The position numbers and the translations under genes are program-made. A DNA stretch of 64,000 nt from Marvania coccoides. Taxonomy: Eukaryota; Chlorophyta; Trebouxiophyceae; Chlorellales; Chlorellaceae. The stretch is taken from the NCBI GenBank assembly GCA_963854735.1, contig OY978099.1, positions 2,232,001 to 2,296,000 on the forward strand, given 5' to 3'. How positions within the stretch are numbered: position 1 is the stretch's first letter; each line of letters starts with the position of its first letter. Of the stretch, positions 10,298 to 21,246 are shown piece by piece. Under the pieces are notes generated by a model. That model searched no databases. It saw nothing but the letters and a program-made list of their open reading frames with translations, and was not told the origin of the DNA.

Positions 10298-10621
10298 TCA
10301 GGGAGTTCTCACTAGGAGGAAAATCCGTATATATGGCAGGGCGATGGTGATATTTAGCTGGAGTGCTCTGTGGTAGGTCACAATTGCTCCTAAAACAAGT
10401 TTGACAGAAGTCCATGCGTCTCTATTCTTTATGAACATGCTTGAATTTTCTAGGGGGCAGACAAGCCTTTCTAGCTTTTCAAGACATAGCACGGACATGC
10501 CGTCAAAAAAAAGAAAAATGTGGCCCACGAGCCATGTTGAAATTTCATCTAGTGGTGGTGGTCTAGTTTTGAACGAAGAATTAGCACGCGAAACAAATAA
10601 TACAGGCGGCATATAATCCAT
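10298..10621 (-). CDS. Small hypothetical ORF, possibly a gene remnant
   Basis: A 107-codon ORF with mixed, non-repetitive composition (GHIFLFFDGMSVLCLEKLER, then KNRDAWTSVKLVLGAIVTYH). No domain recognised. It lies alone between a LINE end and the PC-esterase-like gene. No clear splice sites or homologous copy were seen, so it may be a remnant exon or chance. Confidence 0.25.
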   Translation of the reverse strand: MDYMPPVLFVSRANSSFKTRPPPLDEISTWLVGHIFLFFDGMSVLCLEKLERLVCPLENSSMFIKNRDAWTSVKLVLGAIVTYHRALQLNITIALPYIRIFLLVRTP

Positions 10622-11105
10622 TGGTATCCTGGTTGGTCGTTCCTAATGCTCCAGGAGAAATTAGCTATTCGATCTTTAGTGATCGAAGGGACCACAAGAA
10701 GGGCGCAGACAAGCACGCTGACACCTTTAATAAGTCAATTTATGTGTTACAAATATAATTAAAGCGGTTTGTCTGTTTTCCATCTGAGCTCCCCCTACTC
10801 TCCCCAATCGGCCCTCTTTTCCATCACCACATGGTGGAAACCCCCTAAAGTTTGTCTGTAACGCGTTTCCAGGCCTCCGCGGGCGTAATCTGTGTTAAAT
10901 AACAACCTGTATCCTAACCCAGGCGCTGAATTGAAAAATAACTCACAAAATCGTGACTTTGGCATCGGTGGAAACGAGCATATATGAAGGGGAACATCAA
11001 AATTTCTTATTTTCCAAAACGAAATAAAACCCCCTTCCCCACCTCATCGACGAACCCACCCCTATCGACTCAAAATAATGTCACTTTTTAGTATATTTAT
11101 GCACA

Positions 11106-12179
11106 TTGCATATTAATACAGCTATGCAATCAATTATTAATAGCAAAAAAACCTGGCAGGACCGCTTCTTAGTCGGATTTGTTTTTTCAGTTTTTATTTT
11201 AATTTTGTTGTTTTGTCGACTGAATGCAGCGCCTATCGCGAATTGTTGCAGGCAGTTTCTTAGCAATAATTTCACAGAGTTGCACCACCTCATGGATGTG
11301 TCCAATGTACGATGGGTTCCTAAAATCTTGCCTGCAGGTGAAGACGTTGCATATCTTCACTTAAAAACGTATCCATTGCACAGATTCTCACATGCCGAGG
11401 TAATTTCATGTTTGGAGAACGAAACCATTGTTTTCATTGGCGATTCCCTAACCCGTTATCAATACTTAAGTCTAGTGTATTTCTTGGAAAATGGCAGCTG
11501 GCTTCATCCGCTATCAGGGCGAAACGATACTCAAAGTCTGGTAAACGAAAAGTCTTGGAATGATTGGAGTTCATTTTATAAGGGATCGAATGAAAAATTG
11601 AGAGGTGCTGAGATTTGTGACTGCTGCCGAAATACGAATAATTGCCCAATGATAGAGAATCGATACTACTCTGGAAGATTGAAAATAACATATTTGCAAC
11701 ATGTGCGATATGATTTGGGAATAAGCGGGCATGCTAATGCTTATCATTGTACCCCAGGCCAATGTTCAGCTCCTGCTAATTGGACATATGACCTTGGCTC
11801 TGCCCTCATACATATTGTTAAGCCATTGAAACCAAAATATGTATTCATTAATTCAGGGATATGGATGCCCACCAACCAATGGCAGGATGACGTGTGGCAT
11901 ACAGTTATGCAGAGTGGAATTTCTGCAGTAGCAGACAAAAATGGAAGTATTTTTTGGAAAACAACAACCTCGACCATGCATGGATGGTCTCGAGAGCAAA
12001 CAGATGAAAAAGCGATTCGGTTTGCTCAACAATATGGCTGGAAATTGCATGATTCGTGGGGATTAACTAAAAGCCTTATAAATCTTAATGAAAAACCGTA
12101 CTGGGATTCTTTCCATTTCTTTGCATTCGTATACGAAGAGTTAAACAATTTTTTTTTCAATGCTGTATGTGATAGCTAA
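11106..12179 (+). CDS. SGNH/PC-esterase-type polysaccharide O-acyltransferase-like protein
   Basis: An uninterrupted ORF of 357 codons. A hydrophobic segment at about residues 20-38 makes a type II signal anchor. IVFIGDSLTRYQYLSLVYFL (about residues 108-127) carries the GDS block I, with the nucleophilic Ser, of the TBL/CAS1/PC-esterase SGNH families. Near the C-terminus, PYWDSFHFFAFVYEEL supplies the D-x-x-H catalytic pair. A Cys-rich middle (CDCCRNTNNC) and several N-x-S/T sites fit a lumenal Golgi protein. Family members transfer acetyl groups to polysaccharides. I infer acylation of a surface glycan; the exact donor and acceptor are unknown. It sits isolated in AT-rich DNA with no operon-like partner. 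Confidence 0.75.
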   Translation: MHINTAMQSIINSKKTWQDRFLVGFVFSVFILILLFCRLNAAPIANCCRQFLSNNFTELHHLMDVSNVRWVPKILPAGEDVAYLHLKTYPLHRFSHAEVISCLENETIVFIGDSLTRYQYLSLVYFLENGSWLHPLSGRNDTQSLVNEKSWNDWSSFYKGSNEKLRGAEICDCCRNTNNCPMIENRYYSGRLKITYLQHVRYDLGISGHANAYHCTPGQCSAPANWTYDLGSALIHIVKPLKPKYVFINSGIWMPTNQWQDDVWHTVMQSGISAVADKNGSIFWKTTTSTMHGWSREQTDEKAIRFAQQYGWKLHDSWGLTKSLINLNEKPYWDSFHFFAFVYEELNNFFFNAVCDS

Positions 12180-12521
12180 ATTCGCATTTCCACAGCTGCG
12201 GGTTTGTTGGATAAAAGACATCAATCGGCGAAATTCGGATTCCTTGGAGTCCACAGGGCTGTTTTCCACAATCCCCCAGGAAAATCCGGTGGAGGCTGCT
12301 CCTGCTATTAGGGTAGCTGGTGGTGTAGAAAATAGTATTTCTACTTGCTGCAAAAAATGTTAGCGTGGAGCTCCTAAAAACCTTTATCGAGTATTCAATC
12401 ACTGGATAGGAGAGGTGTAGCACTATCACAATGTGGTAGTACTTCTGAAAGGTTGACTAACACCTACCAAGTGTTGCTGTCGTCCCCCTCTTCTGCCCCT
12501 TATTCGCCGGGCTTGTCTACA
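12180..12521. other. Non-coding 3' flank
   Basis: Downstream of the PC-esterase-like gene. Short overlapping frames only; no gene or repeat recognised. Confidence 0.35.
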
Positions 12522-12600
12522 TGCATGGATACATTACCGGGTTCAAAGTCCGCACAAAGGGGTAACTAAGACCTCATAGAAGACTGGCGCCGATGTGCAA
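12522..12600 (-). mobile_element. Diverged LINE 3' end
   Basis: The reverse complement shows the conserved LINE end in diverged form: a GCACATCGGCGC hairpin variant, CTTAGTTACCCC, TTTGTGCGGACTTTGAACC and GGTAATGTAT. The ATGT tail has decayed. Confidence 0.6.
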
Positions 12601-12777
12601 GCCGAAATAGTTAATTATTGAAAGTAGTTTTGTATTGCTTGAACTCACCTCCTCCTGTTATGCTTTTTAATTTTGGCGCATTGTTTTTTGTGCCCGATTT
12701 TTCGCAAATATAGATGAAAGGCGACGAGAAATTGTTGTGGATCATTTATATATTTTTTACACACTTCAACCCTAAAC

Positions 12778-12912
12778 CCTACGCATATAGGTATTGGACG
12801 AGGGCAACATTTTTGAGCAGGAATTGTGCACCTACTCTTTAAATCTATTTTTTGTTGAGAAATAAGACTGAGCTTATTAATCATCCTCGGTGCCTATTGG
12901 GTATATGAAAAT
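12778..12912 (-). repeat. Dispersed repeat family RA, copy 2
   Basis: The reverse complement of the RA family. GTTGAGAAATAAGACTGAGC and CCTCGGTGCCTATTGGGTAT are clear, and the distal GTGCACCTACT block is shared with the copy at 63690. A CCCTAAACCCTA telomere-type motif directly abuts its left end. Confidence 0.65.
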
Positions 12913-13004
12913 ATGCAATGATAATAAATAAAGAAACAAAAATAACGCGCAATTAGAAACAACGGAAAGACGAAGAAGGAAAAACAAATTCAAACTTTAA
13001 TGTC

Positions 13005-13225
13005 CAAGTACCCTAAACCTTAAACCCGATTTATAATCTCCAGCGTCATAGCTGGCTTCACAAACGGAACTCAAAAAAAAAAAAAACGAAGGGGGAGGAC
13101 ATGATGATGATGACATATCAGAAACAATGACGTGCAGAACCACGAACTGCAACCAAAGAAGGGCATGTGCAGTGAAATACCATATGCTCTTGGTCCTTGC
13201 AAGAACCAGATGCACATTTACGGTA
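13005..13225 (-). mobile_element. Diverged LINE C-terminal coding and 3' UTR fragment
   Basis: The reverse complement resembles the end of LINE ORF2: a Cys-rich knuckle segment (TCTGGTTCTTGCAAGGACC), TGCACATGCCCTTCTTTGGT, and at the left the AGCTATGACGCTGG block. An A-rich run near 13070 and numerous changes indicate an old copy. Confidence 0.6.
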
Positions 13226-13923
13226 CAGGTCCTTTATATCAATGCGAGCGAATGCTATGTGGAATAGTGATATCGCCCTATTAAGATTCTACAATCTCTC
13301 ATACTATGGGGAAAATGCATTTTTGAATATCAGAAATAGATATCGGAAAAGTCATTTTCACCTTTTCTCAGGGTTTGAGTGACTGCCGTAGATGCGGGGG
13401 TTTGCTGGGTGGGCCAGCATTATCTCCGAGTGATCCCTGCAGCAGTCAACATGCATTTATGGGACTCGGAGGCAGCGGCCTAGAGCCTACACTGTGGGCG
13501 ACGAGCAGATGCTGTCTCTGCTGACGGCGCGGTGCTGTGCCCGTACTGCTACAATACCTGAGGATGACCATACGGATGGAAGGGGAGCTATCTTACTGTG
13601 GCAGGGTAGTACGTCGCCTTGCAGGTCTCTACAGGAGCGTCCCTCAAGGAAACGTTAAATCATTTGTGAAGCCTTCATACCCTCAACCTTCAAAATGGGA
13701 AAATGAAAATGGGTAGCTGTAAATTCGCAATCAATTCCACTAGACAAAAAACTCAAAATGCAAGAACGAAACCCGTGCACGCCTCAAACGAGATTGAATG
13801 TTTTCGTATGTAGATTATGAATATCATATTTACATAGATTCATTATTTTTAACAACGAATTTATTGTTTGGAAACTAGAAATACTGCCTTTCATTCAGGA
13901 TTTGACCCGGATCGACTTCTCTG
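13226..13923. other. Unassigned intergenic DNA
   Basis: No gene recognised. A GC-richer block (13380-13660) contains CTTACTGTGGCAGGG...CCTTGCAGGTCTCTACAGG, which has a diverged counterpart near 51320-51370, so a low-copy repeat may lie here. Confidence 0.35.
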
Positions 13924-14283
13924 TTGTTCCTGGTGAGGATATCATTGGATGCGTCTTGTGTTGACGGTTCCAAATACATGTTTATAAGCGTCTGGGGCGC
14001 AAAAAAATGTATAAACGATTCCCGGTGGGTTGGTAAAACATCCCTAGATTGCACGCTCGTTGTGGAGGATGTTTTGGCGGAGAAGGTTGGCAGTACTGCG
14101 CTGATGTAGATGGTTGAGTGGAACCTGGTGGCGCTGCGGCCTTACTCTGCCATGGCTGAAGACCTGCCGGCAGAAGTCTTCGGTAAGAAATCGAACGCCC
14201 GCGTTTTTACCATGCCGTCGCGTGCTCATTTGCGCTTCGTGCTGGAGATGGATGAAACTGGAGACCTGGAGACGATGGAGTGA
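13924..14283 (+). pseudogene. Coding-like remnant with an in-frame TAG
   Basis: One reading frame is open from 13924 to a TGA at 14281-14283 except for a TAG at 14107-14109. The second half (PSRAHLRFVLEMDETGDLET near the end) has protein-like composition. No family recognised; there may be missing exons upstream. Probably an old gene or transposon fragment. Confidence 0.3.
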
Positions 14284-15029
14284 ATAGCTGCTGTTGCGGT
14301 TCGAATTAGAGCGTATTGATGCCTCCCTTTGCTGTTGTTTTTCCAAAGGCGTGCCACCGCCTCTTCTTCGTTGCATTTAATCTGAAGTTTTTTATAATTG
14401 CTATTCTGTATGAAACTTGCGTGTGCTACACTTATATACGTTCTTTCATTGCATGAAATTTGTAACAAAAAACATATTTTAATAAAAAAAGGTTTGCAGC
14501 ATTGGAGCAACCGCCTTGAATCAGAAAGTGAGTGCTTGTATGCGGTGGGGCTGCAGCAACAATTTGGCGTAGGGAGCGCCGCGGTTGGCATTGCCAATTT
14601 GTTGATCCCACATCCCTAAACACTGCGCTGGGTGTTTCTAGAGTAAAAGTGGGCGTTTGTGTTTTGGAGAAATGGTAGGTGAACGGTGCAGACAGCGCAC
14701 GTACAGCGCATACACAATTTGCCCAAGTCTGATCGAGCAGATTGAAAAGTGCGACGTGCATAGACAGCAGCAATAGCGACACGGCCGCTGCCTCATCATA
14801 GATAGATAGTGTTCTGAAGAATGTTTTGAGCCATGATAATTGAATCTACATGCATAATTCGCAACATGAGGAGCCATTTTTAGCGCGCCTCGCTGGGATC
14901 GGCCAAAATTGGCCTAGCTGGCAGTTATAATGGAGTGGAGCGAATAATTACAAAAAAATGTATAATAATATGTATATTAATAAAAAAATATATTATCCTA
15001 AACCCTAAAGCTTAAAATATTGTGTATAT
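14284..15029. other. Non-coding DNA downstream of the aminotransferase gene
   Basis: AT-rich right half, with a CCCTAAA telomere-type motif at about 15000. No gene or known repeat recognised. Confidence 0.4.
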
Positions 15030-16151
15030 TTAACCCTGGTTTTCTACTCCCACAATTGCTGCCAATCTTGATATCATATACTCCAAAGTTTGCTTATCGA
15101 TTTCCAAGTGAAAGGGTAAGCAAAGAGTGGAATTGTATAAACGCCACGCATTGGCAGCCATTGATGGACCAATAAGGGGAGTGTAGTAATGCTTTGCTTC
15201 AATGGGGGGGCTGTTTGAGTTCAGTGCAGAAATAACAGAATCAACATCACATGCCATGTGCGGGGGCAAAGTGACAAATAAACATGAACATATCGTGGGA
15301 ATTGTCAACTTTGGTTGAACAAAAAAACCATATTTCTGAAGGGTTGTTTCGGCATAAACAATCAAATCGGAATGTTTCGAAATCCAATCATTTGTCAGTA
15401 TTATGTCAAGGTGATCAAGAATTGCAGCTGCAGAAATGTCAGATGCCCTCCAATTGCTACACCATCTGTTTCCAATTCGGCTCCCTGAGGATGCACGCAC
15501 ATCAAATCCAAAGTTCATGGCACGACTTACAAATGCATGGAGGTCAGCCTTAAAGAAAATAGCACCTCCCTCCCCCCGGCCAATAGGTTTAGTCTCATGC
15601 AGACTGATAATTGCACCGTCGCCAACATCGTGAATACAACGACCATCATCAAGAAAGCCTATTGGCGTGGCAGCATTATCAAACACAAGGAGTTTGCCGT
15701 TCTCATTGCACCAAGTTTCATATTTTATTATATTAGCTTGCAATCCAAATACATTCGTGACGACAATTCCATCAATGTCATTCGTGATGTCGTTGAGATT
15801 GTCGATCGCGGGGCCACCGTGCAATGGATCTAAGTCCACCACGATCGAGTCATAGAGTGGGCCCTGAAACTATGGGGGGAACGTAAAAGCCTGGGTAGCC
15901 CACCGTAATTGCTTACCCGCTTCTAATGCCAGTGCAGCACACAAAGCGTGAAGGGCTGCCGTGCCGCTTGCTGCTGGCATAATCTGATTTTTGGAGCATG
16001 TCAATAGGCGTAACTTGTCTGAAAGAATAGTTTGCAATGGGCCGCCATTGGTGAGCTGCCCACATTTTAAACTTTGGTCAAGATATGAGTTAAACCGCGA
16101 TGCTGAAAATGATTTGGAGGGACACCAGCGGATTGGCTGATTATGGTCCAT
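15030..16151 (-). pseudogene. DegT/DnrJ/EryC1/StrS-type sugar aminotransferase with in-frame TAG
   Basis: A 374-codon frame of normal family length, open except for one TAG at about 15870-15872 (codon 94). The N-terminal part has the substrate/PLP-entry region (PAASGTAALHALCAALALEA). Downstream, LLVFDNAATPIG supplies the PLP-binding Asp, and ISLHETKPIGRGEGGAIF contains the Schiff-base Lys followed by the family GxGEGG signature. Such enzymes transfer an amino group from glutamate to a nucleotide-linked keto-sugar in the cytosol; no signal peptide is seen. The product would be an amino-deoxy sugar for the glycan enzymes nearby. It diverges from the GT23-like gene at 16477 with 325 bp between starts. 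The single TAG suggests recent inactivation, readthrough or a base error; everything else looks conserved. Confidence 0.75.
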
Positions 16152-16476
16152 TGCAGCTCTATTTTTATTTTTATAATATATATCTTAATAAGAAAAACCT
16201 AAAATGCCATACGAAGAACTTATTTGATATTGAATTGTAACCGAGGGAGCAATTTAAGCAAGCGAAAATGCGTATTTATAATATTTATATATGTTCCGGG
16301 GGGGTGGGGGGTGGGTGGGTGGGGGGGGGGGGGGGTAAGGGGGGTCCGTGATCCCTATATAAAATAACAATAATATAGTGCTCCTATACATAATATAACG
16401 CTCAAGACTTGGCTTTGCCTCCAGTGCGTGTGACATTTTTAAAGCAATTTGATATAAACGTGCACACGTATTTCCA
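16152..16476. promoter_or_regulatory. Divergent intergenic region with long G tract
   Basis: The shared upstream region of the aminotransferase (minus) and the GT23-like gene (plus). It contains a near-pure G run with few interruptions (about 16297-16345), which could form a G-quadruplex, and AT-rich TATATAA-like stretches on both sides. Promoter function is inferred from position. Confidence 0.4.
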
Positions 16477-17757
16477 ATGGGTTTCTTTGTCAATAAGCCT
16501 GATTTCACAGTCTATGCCTTCTTTTTTGCCTTATTATGTATTGGGGCAGTTTTATTTCAACACGAACGGATCCCTTGGCATACCTTCTCAGGCAAGCCTA
16601 AGATTAATCAGGGGACGGCACACCATAATGAGACCCGGTTGGAAGATATCGTCACACGCCAATTATACACATATGAACCAGATCGCAATTATTCATATGA
16701 TGATTTAGGTTTTGCGCCTGCAACTAAACTGGCCCAAGACTTTATAAAGCGACATCAACATCCTATAAATTGCACAGGAAAGAAATTTGTTATTGCTCGT
16801 CAATCAACTATGAGATATAATGGTTTCGGCAGTATCATTCATGTGTTATCCTTATATTTAGCCAAGGCTATTGAACAAGACCGCATTCTTGTTTGGGAAT
16901 CCGGCTTTGGTGCGCATTTTGTTGATCATGGATGTGACTTTGGCTGTTTATTTGAGCCAATTAGCTCGTGCACATATGGTTATGCACAAACAGTAAATTT
17001 TACCGAGGCTTTGCTCTTGCACAATGTATTTGATTTCGTCCCAGAGATTGTCAAGGGAATTGTCCGTGAAGTTCTGCCAGAGCACAATCTTACCGATGCA
17101 TTTTACAAATACTGGTGGCGTGCACAAGGTGCAGGATACATTGCACGTCTGAGCAAATCAACATTAGATGCAGTGACTTCACTTCGAATGGATAAAAACT
17201 TACACAGTGGTTACAAAAGGCATGATGGTACTATTGAGAAAATCCCATTGCCGTACCCTTTGCCAAGGGGCACTGTTAATGCCCATGTCCGCCACGGGGA
17301 TAAGTATATTGAGATGACATTAGTACCTTTCAAAGACTATGCACAGGTTGCTGAGAAATTTGTGAACACCAACCCTCTCTCATTCAGGCACTCGTTATTT
17401 ATTTCAACTGAAGATCCAACTGCCATTGATGAAGCTATGAATATGACGCTTAGTTCAAACTCGACAAGCCCAGACATGTCTTGGGTTATATATGTGTCGC
17501 ACATCAAACGGTTAAATAGTGGCCCGTTACAACAACTCCTTACGTTAGGGGGGAAGAAGAGCGGTAGGCAAGCTGTCACGTTTACATGGATATTGCAATT
17601 GTTAATGGCTTTAGAATGCGATGCGTATATAGGCACACGAGGGTCAAATTGGAATCGACTTATCGATGAATTGCGCTGTGTATGGATAAATAAATGCGAG
17701 AATCCTTATTTTGAAGTCGGTTTGGAAAAAGACTGGAAAGGATATCAATTTAAATAA
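16477..17757 (+). CDS. GT23-like alpha-1,6-fucosyltransferase-type protein
   Basis: An intronless ORF of 426 codons. A hydrophobic anchor spans about residues 11-28. The donor-binding motif GTVNAHVRHGDKYIEMTLVP (about residue 265-284) resembles the HVR-x-x-DK motif of GT23 enzymes (FUT8, NodZ). A second family-like block, ALECDAYIGTRGSNWNRLID, lies near residue 385. KYWWRAQGAGYIARL in the middle is shared with the paralogue at 52508-54002. GT23 enzymes use GDP-fucose; the acceptor here is unknown and a surface glycan is inferred. Many N-x-S/T sites fit a Golgi lumenal domain. The ATG chosen gives a short cytosolic tail before the anchor. Confidence 0.75.
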   Translation: MGFFVNKPDFTVYAFFFALLCIGAVLFQHERIPWHTFSGKPKINQGTAHHNETRLEDIVTRQLYTYEPDRNYSYDDLGFAPATKLAQDFIKRHQHPINCTGKKFVIARQSTMRYNGFGSIIHVLSLYLAKAIEQDRILVWESGFGAHFVDHGCDFGCLFEPISSCTYGYAQTVNFTEALLLHNVFDFVPEIVKGIVREVLPEHNLTDAFYKYWWRAQGAGYIARLSKSTLDAVTSLRMDKNLHSGYKRHDGTIEKIPLPYPLPRGTVNAHVRHGDKYIEMTLVPFKDYAQVAEKFVNTNPLSFRHSLFISTEDPTAIDEAMNMTLSSNSTSPDMSWVIYVSHIKRLNSGPLQQLLTLGGKKSGRQAVTFTWILQLLMALECDAYIGTRGSNWNRLIDELRCVWINKCENPYFEVGLEKDWKGYQFK

Positions 17758-18349
17758 AGAATGCGTACTGCGTTATGCTGTTATGAAGATATTTTGCATT
17801 GCATTAATATCAACAGATCTTAATACTCAAAAGAGTCTACAATAAATTAGACACAACAAATTCAGGGCTTCAACGAAAGAAACAACTCCATTGGGGGCTT
17901 GCTGGAAATAAAATATTGTCTGATTTAGCACTGGAGGGTGAGTGTCAACATTGCCAGTCACTTTCAGTAAGGATGATTGGATTGAGAGCTCCGAAGGAAA
18001 AAAAATACGAAATTGTCACTATTATTTATGATTATCAAGAGTTTTTTGATGATTTTTCTATGTTTTATTATATACATATTATTTTTTTTTTTATGTTTCA
18101 GCGTTTTCCAGCCAAAAGTTTGCAGTGGGACCCGCAGTTTACACTCTTCTGGGGGTGGCGGGGCGTCCCGGCTCAGAGATGATGGTTACTAATCAGCGAT
18201 CAAAGGGTTGGGACGGACGCTCCAGGGAAAGACTGCACCGTGGTGCTAGCTTCGCGGCCTGTCTGCGTTGAAAGCATGCTTTCTTCTATCCATCTATCGA
18301 AGCAGGACTCCTTCGATGTAACCCCTCCTTCCGTCGCTCTCTCCAGCTG
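17758..18349. other. Intergenic DNA with dispersed repeat
   Basis: Positions 18090-18175 repeat the block seen at 8345-8425. Positions 18190-18350 hold an unassigned GC-richer stretch that may be the upstream part of the Ty3-like relic. No gene recognised. Confidence 0.4.
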
Positions 18350-21124
18350 TTGATTACTCTCAGTTTGTGCTCTCCCACTGGGAGAAAAGAACTGCCAATC
18401 GACCATTCCCCAACCCTTCATTGGCAAGCGTGTTCCTCACTGCCTTCCTCACCGTGCATTCTTTAGGGTTTGGGTTGGAAACAGCGGGGAGGAGTGCGGC
18501 GGTACAAGGACAAAGAGAGTGCGCCCGTGCTCTTTCCACGCAAGCCAGATCCCTTCGTTTTTGCATGGACTATAGGGGTCTGAACTCACTCACAATTCGT
18601 GATGAGCATGCTTTGCTGATCGCTGATTATCTTGTGCGCCGTTTGCACGGTGCTACACTTTTTTCGGAGTTAATTTGCGTTCTGGATACTCTCAAGTTCG
18701 CGTAGCTGAACCAGACGTTGAAAAAACTGCATTCACAACGCAATACGGTCTCTATGAGTTTCTCGCTATGCATTTTGGCCTCGCCAAAGCTCCCGCAACG
18801 TGCATGATATTGATGAATGTAGTTTTGAAGGATTTGATCAACGGTTGTGTCCTCGTTTATTTAGATATCCTAATATTTTCTCAAAATGAAGCTGATCACG
18901 GCGCACACCTCAAAATTGTGCTCCAACGTTTACAGGAACGTAAGCTGTTTTGCAAGTGGTCGAAATGGGAGGTTTTGCAGCCACAATTCCAGTTTTTTTA
19001 TTTCCAGGTCTCCAGTGATGGCCTGCGCATGCAGGAGGAGAAGGTCCGTGCGACCTCCGACTGGCTTGAGCCCTCTAACGTAACCGGTGTACGCTCTTTC
19101 CTGGGGCTGGCCAATTTTTATCGCCAGTTCATCCCAAAATATGCCAAAATGGTTGTCGTTCCTATTTCGGTAAAAAAAACTTTGGAGGGTCTTTCAGCCT
19201 CACTCCTTTCCACTTTGGGGCTGAAGCAGGGAGACCCTGCCAGCTGTGACCTTGGTTTCTACATTGATGATCTACCCTGTGCCATTTTACGCCAGGGCGA
19301 CTCTGCACATCTGCCAACTTTACACGGCGCCGCAGTCCCCCCTTTCCTCCATGCAGATGATCTGGCGCTGGTGGCAACGAGCATCGAGGGGCTACAAGTG
19401 CAGCTGGCGGCACTTTCGGAATACGCAGCGGAGTGGGACCTCACCCTGAGCCTGGCAAAGACAAAGGTGGCAGAGTTCAAATATTTAGGCGTGATATTTA
19501 CGGCTGGAAGGGATTTTGGTGCTGTGGCAGCGGCGGCACGGCAGAAAAAAAGCGAGGGGGGCGCTGGCGGTGATGTGGCGGCGGTGCGCACAGCTGGGGA
19601 TCACATCGGCACGACTTCTTGATGAATTCTTTAATGCGGTGGTGATCCCAACATTGGGGTACGGAGTAGAGACCTGGGGTCCAGCCCAGGTGGCTGCTGC
19701 GGTGGGAGGTGACGGCAACGACAAGTGCGAGATTTTCTACCGAGCCTTCTTCTCTTTGTCAAGATTCCGCTGCAGCTCGCATCATCTTGGGGTGGAGACG
19801 GGGCGCTACATTGGGCGGCCGCATTCGCAGCGGACATGCCGCTTGTGTGCTTCTGGTTCTTGCGAGGACGAAGAGCACATGGTTTTTCATTGCACCTGAC
19901 CTTTTTTGGTAGCAATGCGTGAATCCTGCCCATCTTATTTCCCTGACGCGCCATCTTCTTCTTCCTCTTCCCCTTCTTCTCCTCCGAATCTTTTTCAGTT
20001 TCTGCAGCAAGCTCCGAAGCAGGTTGCTTCTTTCATTAAAGCCAGCCATGACGCTGGCGAGTACGAGAAGCTGCATGGTTGGACATAAGATTTTTTCGTT
20101 TCCTTTGTTATTCTTTTCTCTGTTTCTTTTAGCGGTTGGTTTTTCTTTGGTCTTTATTTATTTATTACATTAAATTATTATTTTCCTAACCCTAAATTTA
20201 CCATTTTCATTCATCATTTTTTTCTTTTTCTGCTTGCACTTCGGTGTCTGCTATGTTGCCTTAGTTGCTTCTTTGTGCCGACTTTTAACCTGTAATGTAT
20301 GTATGTAATGTATGTATGTGCCCCGCTGATTTGAGAAAAACAGCTGTTGCATTTTCGTGGGGGACGCCCATCGCGATCTGCTCGCACCGGCTCAGCGCCC
20401 CCAAGGCGATTTCCAAAATTAATTCTTATCCCGGTCAGCAGAACGTTGTTGCTAATGCCTTTAGCCGCCACCTTGATCACCGTTTGTGCACTGCCCACGA
20501 ATGTATGTCTCTTGCCGATTTCCTGCAGTCGTTGAAAGATGTATGTGTGGTCGATGCCGAATTTGTAAATTTTACAGCTGACCTTGATACGCCGGATTCT
20601 AAATATTTCATAGCCGGTGGTATTTTACAATGTCGCCATGCATACGGCGCCCGTATTTATATTCCCGCTGCTATCATGATTTCGGCCTTGCTGGGCATTT
20701 CGGCCGCAACAAGACCCTCTTGTCCTTACAGCGCCATTTCTGGTGGCCGATGATGTCTGTTGTCGTTGTCAAATTTTTGCCGCAGTTGCATTGTCTGTCG
20801 GCGCGCCAAAAAGCCCGCTGCGCTGCCCGTTAGTGTTTTGCAGCCCCTCGAAATCCCTGATCGCCGTTGGGAGTCCATTTCCATGGATTTCATTGTCAGC
20901 TTGCCTGAAACTATGCCTGGTTTTGATGCGATTTTGACCATTGTGGACCACTTGTTCAAAATGGTTAATTTCTTACCCCTCACAACCACTACCACTGCCG
21001 TTTAAGTCGCAGAATGAACCGTTGAAAATATTGTTTTGTTGCATGGCGTCCCGTGCTGCATTGTGTCGGACTGGGACCCCAAAGTTGTTTCGCAGTTTTG
21101 GCGTTCGCTGTGGGATGTTTTCAC
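18350..21124 (+). mobile_element. Ty3/gypsy retrotransposon pol relic, split by a LINE
   Basis: The RT begins near 18565 with CMDYRGLNSLTIRDEHALLI. A frameshift near 18677 precedes SGYSQVRVAEPD, then YGLYEFLAMHFGLAKAPAT and a catalytic box reading YLDI instead of YxDD. SFLGLANFYRQFIPKYAKM (about 19095) ends the RT. A LINE interrupts at about 19172-20323. The element resumes with SWGTPIA and the end of RNase H (PGQQNVVANAFSR), most of RNase H being missing. The integrase HHCC region (AGHFGRNKTLLSLQRHFWWP) and the start of its core (SMDFIVSLPE) follow, each in different frames. No LTRs recognised. The element is dead from several independent lesions. Confidence 0.8.
19172..20323 (+). mobile_element. 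LINE inserted into the Ty3/gypsy relic
   Basis: A 5'-truncated LINE. It starts inside the RT with LGLKQGDPASC and keeps the catalytic box FLHADDLALVA, the block KTKVAEFKYLGVIF (about 19462) and the thumb region. At about 19750 it jumps directly to the region before the C-terminal CCHC knuckle (CRLCASGSCEDEEHMVFHC), deleting roughly 420 bp that the copy at 37100 keeps. The 3' end has a GCACTTCGGTGT hairpin (20236-20247) and a short ATGT tail (about 20295-20320). The flanking Ty3 sequence appears to resume directly after the tail. Confidence 0.8.
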
Positions 21125-21246
21125 ATGCCCAATATACTCCGAGGATAATTAAGCTCGTCCGATTTCTAAACAAAAAGAATATTTAAGAGTCCCCAGGGGG
21201 AGGACGCCTGTATTAGGTGCGGGTTCCTACTCAAAGTTTTCCCACC
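21125..21246 (+). repeat. Dispersed repeat family RA, copy 3
   Basis: Closely matches 55208-55310: GCCCAATATACTCCGAGGATAATTAAGCTCGTCC, then GAGTCCCCAGGGGGAGGACG. It begins exactly where the Ty3 integrase stops being readable, so it may have inserted there or mark a recombination joint. Confidence 0.65.

Noticed and set aside
1452..15872. Reassignment of TAG as a sense codon, suggested by lone TAGs at about 1452, 14107 and 15870
   Set aside because: TAG also appears to end real frames (7124 methyltransferase, locus B partner tail at 61774), and two of the three interrupted frames are probable transposon debris. Pseudogenisation is simpler.
16297..16345. G-rich tract as telomeric DNA
   Set aside because: It is nearly pure G without the TTTAGGG pattern. 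A simple homopolymer or G-quadruplex-forming tract is the better reading.
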